From positions 11,550 to 25,967 of the forward strand of contig MHGH01000020.1 of the NCBI GenBank assembly GCA_001805465.1: 14,418 bases of DNA. Reading direction: 5' to 3'. This stretch comes from Omnitrophica WOR_2 bacterium RBG_13_41_10 (GTDB lineage Bacteria; Omnitrophota; Gorgyraeia; Gygaellales; Profunditerraquicolaceae). Positions 7,974 to 14,349 of this stretch are shown here, piece by piece. The notes under the pieces are model-generated. The model made no database searches. It worked only from the letters and a program-made list of their open reading frames with translations, and had not been told where the DNA came from. A program made the translations under genes and the position numbers. How positions within the stretch are numbered: position 1 is the first letter of the stretch; each line of letters begins with the position of its first letter.

Positions 7974-9172
7974 TATGGGATAAATTGCCTGACCTTTAAA
8001 AGGACAAAACTAACCGGATCATAGATATTCTTTTGGCAAAATAAATATGTAAAATTTAAATAATCCGTAAGACATAAAAATAAAATTGCCATAAAAACGA
8101 AATCAGACATAAACTTTGATTTCTTAAATATTTCTTTTAACATAAAAACCGCAAAGAGCCTCATGATCATATCAAGATTGATAGCATAACGGACATTTTT
8201 ATTATAATCAAAGATACTAAGTAAGATATATAGGACAAAAAATAATATTAAAAAATAGCTTATCTTATAATCTTTTAAAAAACTTCGGTTAGCTAAAACA
8301 TAAATAATAAATGATAGAGCTAAGATTGTAACTAAGGGTGAAATTAAAATGTAGTCAATCATGTACCGAAACCATGGCCCCCGACAAAAAAGAACAGAAT
8401 ATTCATTTATCGTAGGTAAGACACGCGTCAATTTAATCATATAGATTAAATTAGCAAGGCTCCCAGAGGAAATAACCCAAATTAAACCTACTATAAAAAG
8501 AGGCAGCAAGATAATTGCCGGAAAATAAATTGTTGGAATATTTACCTTATATATATATTTATAAATCAGGAAATATAAGCTAAAAAAACAGATAAACAAA
8601 ATATACTGTTCTCTTATTAAAATAGAAAATGCATAAAATACTATAAAAAGAATAAAATTAAATATTTTTTTCTCTGTTAGAAAAGATAGAAACAACCATA
8701 TAGAAATGGCAATAAACATATTTCCCATGCTATCGGATAATGCTCTCTTGGCCATCGCCATTGCCAAAGGCGAAAAAGCAAGCAATAATACAAATAAGCT
8801 AGCTATCTCCTTGCCAAAATATCTGTTAGAAAAATACAGTGAAAATAAAAGTAAAAATACATAGCAAATAAAAGAGAGATTAGCTAAAGACCTAAAGGTA
8901 GGGCCAAAAATTTTTAACCATAAGCTAGAGAGCAAAAAGTATCCGAATCTTAAGGGACTAGGCCAGATACGGTTCTTTTCAATTTCTACATGTTCTTTAA
9001 AAATCTTAGGATAATTAGTAATCCCGTTTTCGGATAAATATTTACTATATGCCAAATAATGCCCTTCGTCTGCGCCTTTGGCAAAGTTATCTTCTTTGGG
9101 TATATAGATATAAACCGAGAATAAACCAAATATAACAAGCAAAAGTGCTATGATGTAATAAATTTTTCTCAT
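7973..9172 (-). CDS. GT39/PMT-like polytopic glycosyltransferase
   Basis: This 399-residue integral membrane protein has about ten hydrophobic spans. It carries the pattern of the dolichyl-phosphate-mannose-protein mannosyltransferase (GT39/ArnT-like, GT-C fold) superfamily. The acidic first-loop motif is ADEGHYLAYSKYL at 34-46 (D35-E36, probable catalytic base region). It is followed by WPSPLRFGYFLLSSLWLKIFG at 70-90, RALSDSMGNMF at 143-153, ILIREQY at 184-190 and KNVRYAINLDMI at 325-336, which resembles the late RY-P motif. Such enzymes move a sugar from a polyprenyl-phosphate donor to a protein or lipid on the outer side of the cytoplasmic membrane. It is the first gene after the terminator-like hairpin and lacks a Shine-Dalgarno sequence. 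The family is fairly sure; donor and acceptor are unknown. At 399 residues it is shorter than ArnT (about 550), and its missing C-terminal soluble part may be the next small protein. Confidence 0.82.
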   Translation of the reverse strand: MRKIYYIIALLLVIFGLFSVYIYIPKEDNFAKGADEGHYLAYSKYLSENGITNYPKIFKEHVEIEKNRIWPSPLRFGYFLLSSLWLKIFGPTFRSLANLSFICYVFLLLFSLYFSNRYFGKEIASLFVLLLAFSPLAMAMAKRALSDSMGNMFIAISIWLFLSFLTEKKIFNFILFIVFYAFSILIREQYILFICFFSLYFLIYKYIYKVNIPTIYFPAIILLPLFIVGLIWVISSGSLANLIYMIKLTRVLPTINEYSVLFCRGPWFRYMIDYILISPLVTILALSFIIYVLANRSFLKDYKISYFLILFFVLYILLSIFDYNKNVRYAINLDMIMRLFAVFMLKEIFKKSKFMSDFVFMAILFLCLTDYLNFTYLFCQKNIYDPVSFVLLKVRQFIP

Positions 9173-9184
9173 ATTCTAGATATT

Positions 9185-9212
9185 AAGATAAAATTAAAGG
9201 TGCCCCTGTAAA
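9185..9212 (-). promoter_or_regulatory. Candidate sigma-70-type promoter for the glycosyltransferase operon
   Basis: On the minus strand TTTACA (9212-9207, five of six matches to TTGACA) is followed after 16 nt by TATCTT (9190-9185, four of six matches to TATAAT). Transcription would start near 9178, only a few bases before the ATG at 9172. That would fit the lack of a Shine-Dalgarno sequence. The -35 box lies inside one arm of the terminator hairpin. In AT-rich DNA such matches arise easily by chance. Confidence 0.22.
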
Positions 9213-9240
9213 TTAAAGATAAAAACTTATTTACAGGGGC
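9202..9240 (-). terminator. Intrinsic terminator, possibly bidirectional, ending the dap-nadX operon
   Basis: A perfect 12-bp stem (GCCCCTGTAAAT at 9202-9213 pairing with ATTTACAGGGGC at 9229-9240) encloses a 15-nt loop. On the minus strand the stem is followed by ACCTTTAATTTTATC, moderately U-rich in RNA. On the plus strand it is followed by GTCTTTTTAATG, a better T-run, but no plus-strand gene leads into it. It starts 18 nt after the stop of the small basic gene and 30 nt before the next start codon, so it fits the end of the biosynthetic operon. Confidence 0.75.
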
Positions 9241-9258
9241 GTCTTTTTAATGAGGTAC

Positions 9259-9501
9259 TTATCTTTTCTTTTTTCTCTTACCGCCTCTTTTCATCTTAGC
9301 GCAGGAGATATCCCCCTTCTTGTCGATGAAATAAAGGTAACCTTTTTTCCTCTCGATACCGCATTTTGCTACCTTTTTAGGGTTACCGCCTTTTTTCTTA
9401 CCTCTGGCCATCTTGGCGCAGGAAACATCACCCTTTTTGTCAACATAGTAGAGGTAACCTTTTTGTCGCTTAATTCCCACCTTTAATAATTTTTGTGCCA
9501 T
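9259..9501 (-). CDS. Small lysine-rich protein with two tandem repeats, unknown function
   Basis: This 80-residue, very basic protein consists of two similar units at a 39-residue offset. Unit 1 (about 7-38) contains KVGIKRQKGYLYYVDKKGD and VSCAKMARGKKKG. Unit 2 (about 46-77) contains KCGIERKKGYLYFIDKKGD and ISCAKMKRGGKRK. The shared pattern is K-x-GI-x-R-x-KGYLY-(h)-(h)-DKKGD-(h)-SCAKM-x-RG followed by a K/R tail, which suggests two short beta-hairpins each with a basic tail. Cysteines fall at 28, 47 and 67. There is no signal peptide or membrane segment. Nucleic-acid or ribosome binding is a guess from charge alone. I recall similar short repeat proteins in uncultured bacterial genomes but know no named family. 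The gene follows nadX by 32 nt, has a near-perfect Shine-Dalgarno sequence, and is followed by a terminator. Strong translation and conserved duplication make it a real gene. Confidence 0.85.
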   Translation of the reverse strand: MAQKLLKVGIKRQKGYLYYVDKKGDVSCAKMARGKKKGGNPKKVAKCGIERKKGYLYFIDKKGDISCAKMKRGGKRKKKR

Positions 9502-9508
9502 ATTTTAT

Positions 9509-9517
9509 TCACCTCCT
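9509..9517 (-). promoter_or_regulatory. Near-consensus Shine-Dalgarno site of the small basic protein gene
   Basis: The minus strand reads AGGAGAGGAGGTGA before the ATG at 9501. The core AGGAGGTGA lies 7 nt from the start codon and matches the anti-Shine-Dalgarno complement almost fully. It is the strongest ribosome binding site seen in the window, which suggests high expression of the small protein relative to its operon partners. Confidence 0.85.
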
Positions 9518-9533
9518 CTCCTATTTTATTTAA

Positions 9534-10352
9534 TTACGTGCCGACCTTTATCGGCTTTAAAATCTGTTTTAAAGTTGCTGTAGCCGACAGCACTGCTAAA
9601 TAGCTGGTTTTAGGATTATCCGGATGAATTACATTTTCTGTCCGGGTTAGGATCTTGCCTGAATCAGACTCTATTTCTATCTCATGCATATTTCTTTTAG
9701 CTCTTGGCGAAGCCACTATCCTGACAACCGTCTTTTCCGGGCCAATACCGGCAATAGCCAAAGTCGCTGCTACATTAATATTTTGAGGGAATAATATTAT
9801 TGCAGAAAATACATCCCCTTCAAAAATAACTATATCTTCCTTTAAATCTTTTAAGTCCATCTTATTCTCTAAAGCAAAAGGCGTGCCTAAAAAAGCTGAA
9901 GGCGGCTTTGTTGTGGTCAAAATAACCTTGTTTATTTTGCCGCAACCAGCTGCCTTTAAACCATCTATACCGCAAACAGCTCCCGAAGGTATGAATAAAC
10001 GCGCGTTGTTATCGTAAGCCAACTTTTCCAGCTCCTTATAAGATTCTATTATCCCTCCTACGCTCATAATAATTATATCTTTGGAAGCGGTAATTACTTT
10101 TTTGGCGATATCATAAACCGCATCCGGCTTAGTGGCTTCAATAACCAAGTCTACTTTCTTTATCAGGTCACCAACCCCAGGTGCTACCGGTATGTGCTTA
10201 CCAAGCTTATCGGTTAAACTTTTTACCTTTCCTAAGTCAAGATCATAAATAATAGTTAATTGCGCTTTATCGCTAAATTCATTGATTATTATCTTAGCCA
10301 ATGAAGATCCTATAGCCCCACAACCTATAATACCAATCTTTAATTTATTCAT
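9534..10352 (-). CDS. nadX: L-aspartate dehydrogenase
   Basis: The enzyme oxidises L-aspartate with NAD(P)+ to iminoaspartate, which NadA can use for quinolinate and NAD synthesis. The 272-residue protein fits the family. A Rossmann nucleotide-binding motif, IGIIGCGAIGSSLAK, lies at 6-20. Family marks follow: MSVGGI at 96-101, IPSGAVCGIDGLKAA at 121-135, FPQNINVAATLAIAGIG at 188-204, and HEIEIESDSGK at 223-233 with H223 in the position of the catalytic histidine. HPDNPKTSYLAVLSA at 243-257 is the conserved C-terminal segment. Its ATG directly follows the panC stop (zero gap), which implies coupled translation. It shares the operon with other aspartate-using enzymes. Aspartate dehydrogenases can also run toward aspartate formation, so the direction in the cell is not settled. 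NadA and NadC are not in this window. Confidence 0.93.
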   Translation of the reverse strand: MNKLKIGIIGCGAIGSSLAKIIINEFSDKAQLTIIYDLDLGKVKSLTDKLGKHIPVAPGVGDLIKKVDLVIEATKPDAVYDIAKKVITASKDIIIMSVGGIIESYKELEKLAYDNNARLFIPSGAVCGIDGLKAAGCGKINKVILTTTKPPSAFLGTPFALENKMDLKDLKEDIVIFEGDVFSAIILFPQNINVAATLAIAGIGPEKTVVRIVASPRAKRNMHEIEIESDSGKILTRTENVIHPDNPKTSYLAVLSATATLKQILKPIKVGT

Positions 10353-11198
10353 TTAAGGAACAACTGTAATATTATCGATTAACCGAGTTTTACCAATACT
10401 TACAGCTAAAGCAATTAATATTTTCTCCTTTATTCTGCTAACCAGCCTTAAATCTTGTGTATCTACAATGGCAAGGTACTGGATTTTTGCAGATTTCTTT
10501 GTAAGAATCAAATACTGCATTCTCTTAATTATATCCGCGGAATTTTTATTGCCTTGCTTAATTAAGCGGCCTGCTAATTTTAAAGCCTGATATAAAACTA
10601 CTGCCTCTTTTCTTTCTTTTTGATTCAGGTAGGCATTACGTGAGCTCATCGCTAAACCATCTTTTTCTCGTACTGTCGGAGTGATTTTAATTCTCACCGG
10701 TATATTCAAATCAATTACCATCTTTTGTATAATAATTGCCTGTTGTGCATCTTTTTGGCCAAAATAAGCGTTATCCGCACTTACTATGTTAAAAAGTTTT
10801 GCTACCACAGTAGTCACTCCTTGAAAATGCCCAGGCCTAAATTTCCCACATAATACCTCATCTAACTTAGAAACCTTAATGTATGTTTTGTAATCTTTAG
10901 GATACATCATTTCTACGGAAGGATAAAAAATAATATCTACGCCTTCTTTTTTACACAAACGCATATCCTGCTTTAAAGGCCTGGGGTATTTTTTTAAATC
11001 CTCCTTAGGGCTAAACTGTGTAGGATTAACGAATATGCTAACCACTACATAATCATTATCTTTACGCGCTCTGCGGATAAGGCTAAGGTGCCCCTCATGC
11101 AAAGCCCCCATCGTCGGCACAAGCCCTATGGTTTTATGCTGCATCTTTATTTTGCAGGATAAACCGGACATAATTCGAGGCTTGTGAATAATCTTCAT
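10353..11198 (-). CDS. panC: Pantothenate synthetase (pantoate--beta-alanine ligase)
   Basis: PanC joins pantoate and beta-alanine with ATP to give pantothenate, the precursor of coenzyme A. The 281-residue length is standard. The nucleotidyltransferase HIGH-type motif is PTMGALHEGHLSLIRRAR at 28-45. Next come SIFVNPTQF at 54-62 with EDLKKYPR at 66-73, then FRPGHFQGVTTVVAKLF at 120-136 (pantoate/ATP pocket), FGQKDAQQ at 146-153 and the KMSKS-like MSSRNAYL at 184-191. All key segments look intact. It overlaps folK by 4 nt (ATGA), and nadX begins right after its stop. Enterobacteria also place folK beside panB and panC, which supports the calls. PanB and PanD are not in this window. Confidence 0.97.
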   Translation of the reverse strand: MKIIHKPRIMSGLSCKIKMQHKTIGLVPTMGALHEGHLSLIRRARKDNDYVVVSIFVNPTQFSPKEDLKKYPRPLKQDMRLCKKEGVDIIFYPSVEMMYPKDYKTYIKVSKLDEVLCGKFRPGHFQGVTTVVAKLFNIVSADNAYFGQKDAQQAIIIQKMVIDLNIPVRIKITPTVREKDGLAMSSRNAYLNQKERKEAVVLYQALKLAGRLIKQGNKNSADIIKRMQYLILTKKSAKIQYLAIVDTQDLRLVSRIKEKILIALAVSIGKTRLIDNITVVP

Positions 11199-11596
11199 AC
11201 TATTTCCAATAGTGGCCTTATTACAAATTCCCGTTTGAATACCTTAGGATGAGGGATTTTTAAATTATTTCTATTTATTATTTTGTCTGCGTAAAATAAA
11301 ATATCTAAATCAATTACCCTTGGGCCGTAACGTATAGTTTTAGCCCTGCCTAGTTCAGTTTCAATTTGTTTTAATTTTTTAAGGAGTAAATGAGGAGTGA
11401 GCTTGGTCTTTATTTTTATCGCAGCGTTTAAGAATTTACCCTGATTACGCGGTCCGCCCATGGGCTTGGTTTCGATAATCCCGGATGTTTTAAGAAGCTC
11501 GGTATTCTTTAAGGCCCTTATCTTTTGAATTGCCAATCTGATATTTTTGCCTCTATTGCCAAGATTTGAGCCAATCCCCAAATAACAGGTTACCAT
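11195..11596 (-). CDS. folK: 2-amino-4-hydroxy-6-hydroxymethyldihydropteridine pyrophosphokinase (HPPK)
   Basis: FolK transfers pyrophosphate from ATP to 6-hydroxymethyl-7,8-dihydropterin in folate synthesis. The 133-residue protein is on the short side (about 130-160 in the family) but complete. It shows YLGIGSNLGNRGKNI at 5-19, the pterin loop PMGGPRNQGKFLNAA at 46-59, ELGRAKTIRYGPRVIDLDIL at 81-100 with the Mg-binding D96 and D98, and the closing IPHPKVFKREFVIRPLLEI at 114-132. Its ATG shares one base with the dapL stop (TAATG), and its end overlaps panC by 4 nt, so it is surely part of the operon. No separate Shine-Dalgarno sequence is visible; translation is likely coupled to dapL. Confidence 0.96.
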   Translation of the reverse strand: MVTCYLGIGSNLGNRGKNIRLAIQKIRALKNTELLKTSGIIETKPMGGPRNQGKFLNAAIKIKTKLTPHLLLKKLKQIETELGRAKTIRYGPRVIDLDILFYADKIINRNNLKIPHPKVFKREFVIRPLLEIV

Positions 11597-12756
11597 TAAG
11601 ATATTTTTCTTAATCTATCTATTGCCTCTTTTATTTTTTCTTTAGATACTGTCAGCGCCATACGGATATAACCTTCACCATATTTACCAAAACCCACTCC
11701 GGGAGTAACAATAATATTCACTTTTTCTAATAACATCCCGGAAAATCTGATAGAATCCATATTAACGGGAATTTTTATCCAAACATAAAAAGTGGCCTTA
11801 GGAGGTGTCACTTGCCAGCCCAAAGATTTTAACCCTGCAATTAAGACATCACGCCTTTCTTGATAGATACTGCACATATCTTTGATGAATTGATAAGGAG
11901 ATTCCAGGGCCGTAACACCAGCTAATTGTATTGCAGAGAATATCCCTGAATCAATATTGGATTTAACTTTCGCTAATGCAGCGATTAATTTTTCATTGCC
12001 GCAGGCCCAGCCAATACGCCATCCGGTCATATTATAGGTTTTGGATAAAGAATGGAATTCAATAACCGCCTCTTTTGCGCCTTTTACCTCAAGGAGGCTG
12101 GACGGTTTATACCCGTCATAAGCCATCTCTGAATAAGCTAAATCCGAAATAACCACCAGTTTATTCTTATCCGCAAATTTAATTACCTCGCCATAGAAAT
12201 CTTTTTCTGCAGTAGCACCGGTAGGGTTATTGGGATAATTAATATAGATTAATCTGGATTTTTTGCGGATATTTAGCGGTATTTCTTTTAGATCCGGTAA
12301 GAAGTCATTTTTCTCGCGTAATGGCATAAGATAAGGCCTGCCACCGGAAAAAATAGTCCCCCCTTTATAGGGCGGATAACAAGGATCAGGGACTAAGGAA
12401 TAATCCCCCTCATCCAAAAATGCTAAAGGAAAATGAGCAATCCCTTCTTTAGAGCCGATTAAAGGCAGAATTTCAGTTTCCGGGTTAAGGGTTACGCCAA
12501 AACGATTTTTGTACCATCTAGCTATAGCCTGGCGTAAAACCGGCATCCCCTGATCTAAGGCGTAACAATGCGTTTTAGAATCTTGGCTTGCCGCACACAA
12601 TGATTCAATGATCTGTTTGGGCGTAGGCTGGTCCGGATCCCCTACGCCTAAATCAATGATATCTCTGCCTTCTGCACGGGCTTTTCTTTTGGCTTTATCA
12701 ATTTCTAAAAATAGATATGGCGGCAGGCTATTTATTTTTTTAGATAGTTTAAACAT
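11596..12756 (-). CDS. dapL: LL-diaminopimelate aminotransferase
   Basis: DapL converts tetrahydrodipicolinate directly to LL-DAP with glutamate as amino donor, bypassing DapD, DapC and DapE. The 386-residue protein is a fold-type I PLP aminotransferase: DLGVGDPDQPTP at 35-46, GSKEGIAHFPLAFL at 101-114, YPNNPTGA at 174-181, SDLAYSEMAYDG at 204-215, PLP lysine K239 in SLSKTYNMTGWRIGWACGN (236-254), and the distal substrate arginine region YGEGYIRMAL near the C-terminus. The GVGDPDQPTP and SKEGIAH combination favours the DapL group over general aspartate aminotransferases. Its place directly behind dapF, dapA and dapB, with no dapD or dapE here, makes the call stronger. It overlaps dapB by 8 nt (ATGTTTAA). 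A general aspartate/alanine aminotransferase is the alternative. Confidence 0.9.
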   Translation of the reverse strand: MFKLSKKINSLPPYLFLEIDKAKRKARAEGRDIIDLGVGDPDQPTPKQIIESLCAASQDSKTHCYALDQGMPVLRQAIARWYKNRFGVTLNPETEILPLIGSKEGIAHFPLAFLDEGDYSLVPDPCYPPYKGGTIFSGGRPYLMPLREKNDFLPDLKEIPLNIRKKSRLIYINYPNNPTGATAEKDFYGEVIKFADKNKLVVISDLAYSEMAYDGYKPSSLLEVKGAKEAVIEFHSLSKTYNMTGWRIGWACGNEKLIAALAKVKSNIDSGIFSAIQLAGVTALESPYQFIKDMCSIYQERRDVLIAGLKSLGWQVTPPKATFYVWIKIPVNMDSIRFSGMLLEKVNIIVTPGVGFGKYGEGYIRMALTVSKEKIKEAIDRLRKIS

Positions 12757-13465
12757 TTTTCAACACATCCTGCATTGAATATAATCCTTGAGGTTTACCC
12801 ATTACCCATTTGGCTGCTTTTAATGCCCCTAAGGCAAATAAATCCCGCGAATGCGCCTGATGTTTTATCTCAATACGTTCAGAATTCCCGCAGAATATAA
12901 TAGTATGGTCACCGACAATATCCCCTAATCTTACGGCATGTATAGGTATCTCTCTTTTGGTAACATCAGCTAGAATTTGCCCGAATTTCTTGGCGGTTCC
13001 GGAAGGGGCATCTTTTTTAGCTTTATGATGGGCTTCCACTATCTCAATATTGTAATCTGGCCCTAATCTCTTAACTATCTCAGGCAACATGGTAAATAAA
13101 ACATTTACCCCTATAGACATATTGGGTGAGAAAACCACCGGAACAATTGCTGCAATATCTTGGACTTTTTTTAGTTGTGCATCAGTTAAGCCGGTAGTAC
13201 CTAAAACTAATGCTTTTTTATATCTGGCCACATAATCCAGATTTACTTCGCTAGCTTCGGGCGTGGTAAAATCTACAAAAACATCTATTAGGAATACTCC
13301 GTCGGGGCTGGAAGAAATTTTAATTTTACCGAGTTCTTTACCGATCTGCGGGATACCTTTTCTCTCTAAAGCCAAAGCAACCTCAAAATCTTTATCATGG
13401 GAAGCTAATTCAAATATCCGCCTGCCCATCTTTCCGCAAACACCGGCGATCCCTAATTTGATCAT
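12749..13465 (-). CDS. dapB: 4-hydroxy-tetrahydrodipicolinate reductase
   Basis: DapB reduces the DapA product to tetrahydrodipicolinate with NAD(P)H. I place the start at the ATG at 13465 (MIKLGIAGVCGKMGRR), because an AAGGAGA site lies 5 nt before it and the nucleotide-binding strand normally starts the protein. An upstream ATG at 13567 would add 34 residues that lie wholly over the dapA end and fit no family pattern. The 238-residue product has GVCGKMGRRI (8-17), VDFTTPEA (64-71), VLGTTGLTDAQL (87-98), FSPNMSIGVNVLF (112-124) and the active-site segment EAHHKAKKDAPSGTA (144-158), with H146/H147 and K151. The C-terminal segment (residues 206-223) with HSRDLFALGALKAAKWV follows. It is somewhat shorter than the E. 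coli enzyme (about 273) but complete. It starts 2 nt after the dapA stop and overlaps dapL by 8 nt. Confidence 0.95.
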   Translation of the reverse strand: MIKLGIAGVCGKMGRRIFELASHDKDFEVALALERKGIPQIGKELGKIKISSSPDGVFLIDVFVDFTTPEASEVNLDYVARYKKALVLGTTGLTDAQLKKVQDIAAIVPVVFSPNMSIGVNVLFTMLPEIVKRLGPDYNIEIVEAHHKAKKDAPSGTAKKFGQILADVTKREIPIHAVRLGDIVGDHTIIFCGNSERIEIKHQAHSRDLFALGALKAAKWVMGKPQGLYSMQDVLKNV

Positions 13466-13467
13466 TG

Positions 13468-14349
13468 TTATCTCCTTAATAATCCGTAATCTGCTAATGC
13501 TTTTTTTAATTTCTCTAAATTCTCTGGCGACATCGCACACATCGGAAGCCTGAGATCCGGCTCGCACATTCCTAATAATCCCATCGCTGTTTTTATTGGT
13601 ATGGGATTGGTCTCTAAGAAAACTGCTTTAATCAAAGGCAGTAATTTATAATGAATTTCTTTAGCTTTTTGCATATTGCCTTTTTCAAACTCTGTCACTA
13701 GATTAGCCACATCTTTTGGCACAATATTCGCTACTACCGAGATGATGCCGACTCCGCCTATTGACAAAACAGGCAAAGTTAAGCTGTCATCCCCGGAAAT
13801 TAAATCAAATTTTTCACCGCATAATTGTTTTATACGCGACATCTGATCCAGGCTACCTGAGGCTTCTTTTACCCCAACGATATTTTTACAATCATCGGCT
13901 AACTTTGCGATAGTCTCCGGTTCAATATTTACTCCGGTGCGGGAAGCAATATTATAAAGAATAATCGGGATATTCACTGCATGAGCTATGGCTTTAAAAT
14001 GTTCATATAAGCCTTTTTGGGTGGGGCGGTTATAATAAGGTGAAACCTGTAAAGACCCGTCTGCACCTGCTTTTTCAGCATGTCGGGTTAACATTATGGC
14101 TTCCTCAGTAGAGTTTGAGCCGGTCCCGGCAATAACCGGAATTCTTTTTTTAACCTGATCAATAGTGATTTCAATAACCCGGTCATGCTCCTGGAAAGAT
14201 AATGTCGCAGATTCCCCGGTCGTGCCGCAAGGGACAATCCCGGAGGTGCCGTTTTTAATGTGAAATTCTATCAATTCCCTTAAGTTTCTCTCATCGACTT
14301 TATTGTCTTTGAAAGGTGTAACTATTGCCACAATAGAGCCCCTAAACAT
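13468..14349 (-). CDS. dapA: 4-hydroxy-tetrahydrodipicolinate synthase
   Basis: DapA condenses pyruvate with aspartate semialdehyde, the first committed step to DAP and lysine. The 293-residue TIM-barrel protein matches the family length (about 292). It has SIVAIVTPF at 5-13, the pyruvate-binding CGTTGESATL at 41-50 (T43, T44), PVIAGTGSNST at 71-81, VSPYYNRPTQKGLYEHF at 102-118, the catalytic tyrosine in LYNIASRTG (Y132), the Schiff-base lysine K161 in VGVKEASGS, and SGDDSLTLP at 185-193. All residues needed for catalysis appear present. Its ATG overlaps the dapF stop by 8 nt (ATGTTTAG), and an AAGGAG site 6 nt upstream lies inside dapF. It is followed 2 nt later by dapB. Regulation by lysine cannot be judged because the operon promoter is outside the window. 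Confidence 0.97.
   Translation of the reverse strand: MFRGSIVAIVTPFKDNKVDERNLRELIEFHIKNGTSGIVPCGTTGESATLSFQEHDRVIEITIDQVKKRIPVIAGTGSNSTEEAIMLTRHAEKAGADGSLQVSPYYNRPTQKGLYEHFKAIAHAVNIPIILYNIASRTGVNIEPETIAKLADDCKNIVGVKEASGSLDQMSRIKQLCGEKFDLISGDDSLTLPVLSIGGVGIISVVANIVPKDVANLVTEFEKGNMQKAKEIHYKLLPLIKAVFLETNPIPIKTAMGLLGMCEPDLRLPMCAMSPENLEKLKKALADYGLLRR
13471..13477 (-). promoter_or_regulatory. Shine-Dalgarno site that fixes the dapB start
   Basis: The minus strand reads AAGGAGA, then 5 nt, then the ATG at 13465. The site lies within the last codons of dapA, whose TAA sits between it and the start. This decides for the short dapB start over the ATG at 13567, which would add 34 atypical residues. Confidence 0.8.

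Noticed and set aside
9202..9240. Terminator serving a plus-strand gene
   Set aside because: The plus-strand T-run is good, but no plausible plus-strand gene ends at this site; both flanking genes are on the minus strand.
9250..9486. Plus-strand open frame of 78 codons opposite the small basic gene
   Set aside because: Its apparent repeats mirror the duplicated minus-strand gene, it has no ribosome binding site, and the minus-strand frame has a near-perfect Shine-Dalgarno site and motif conservation between halves.
13466..13567. Longer dapB reading starting at an ATG at 13567
   Set aside because: The extra 34 residues are encoded entirely over the dapA 3' end and resemble no DapB N-terminus. 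The ATG at 13465 has an AAGGAGA site 5 nt upstream and begins at the expected Rossmann strand.
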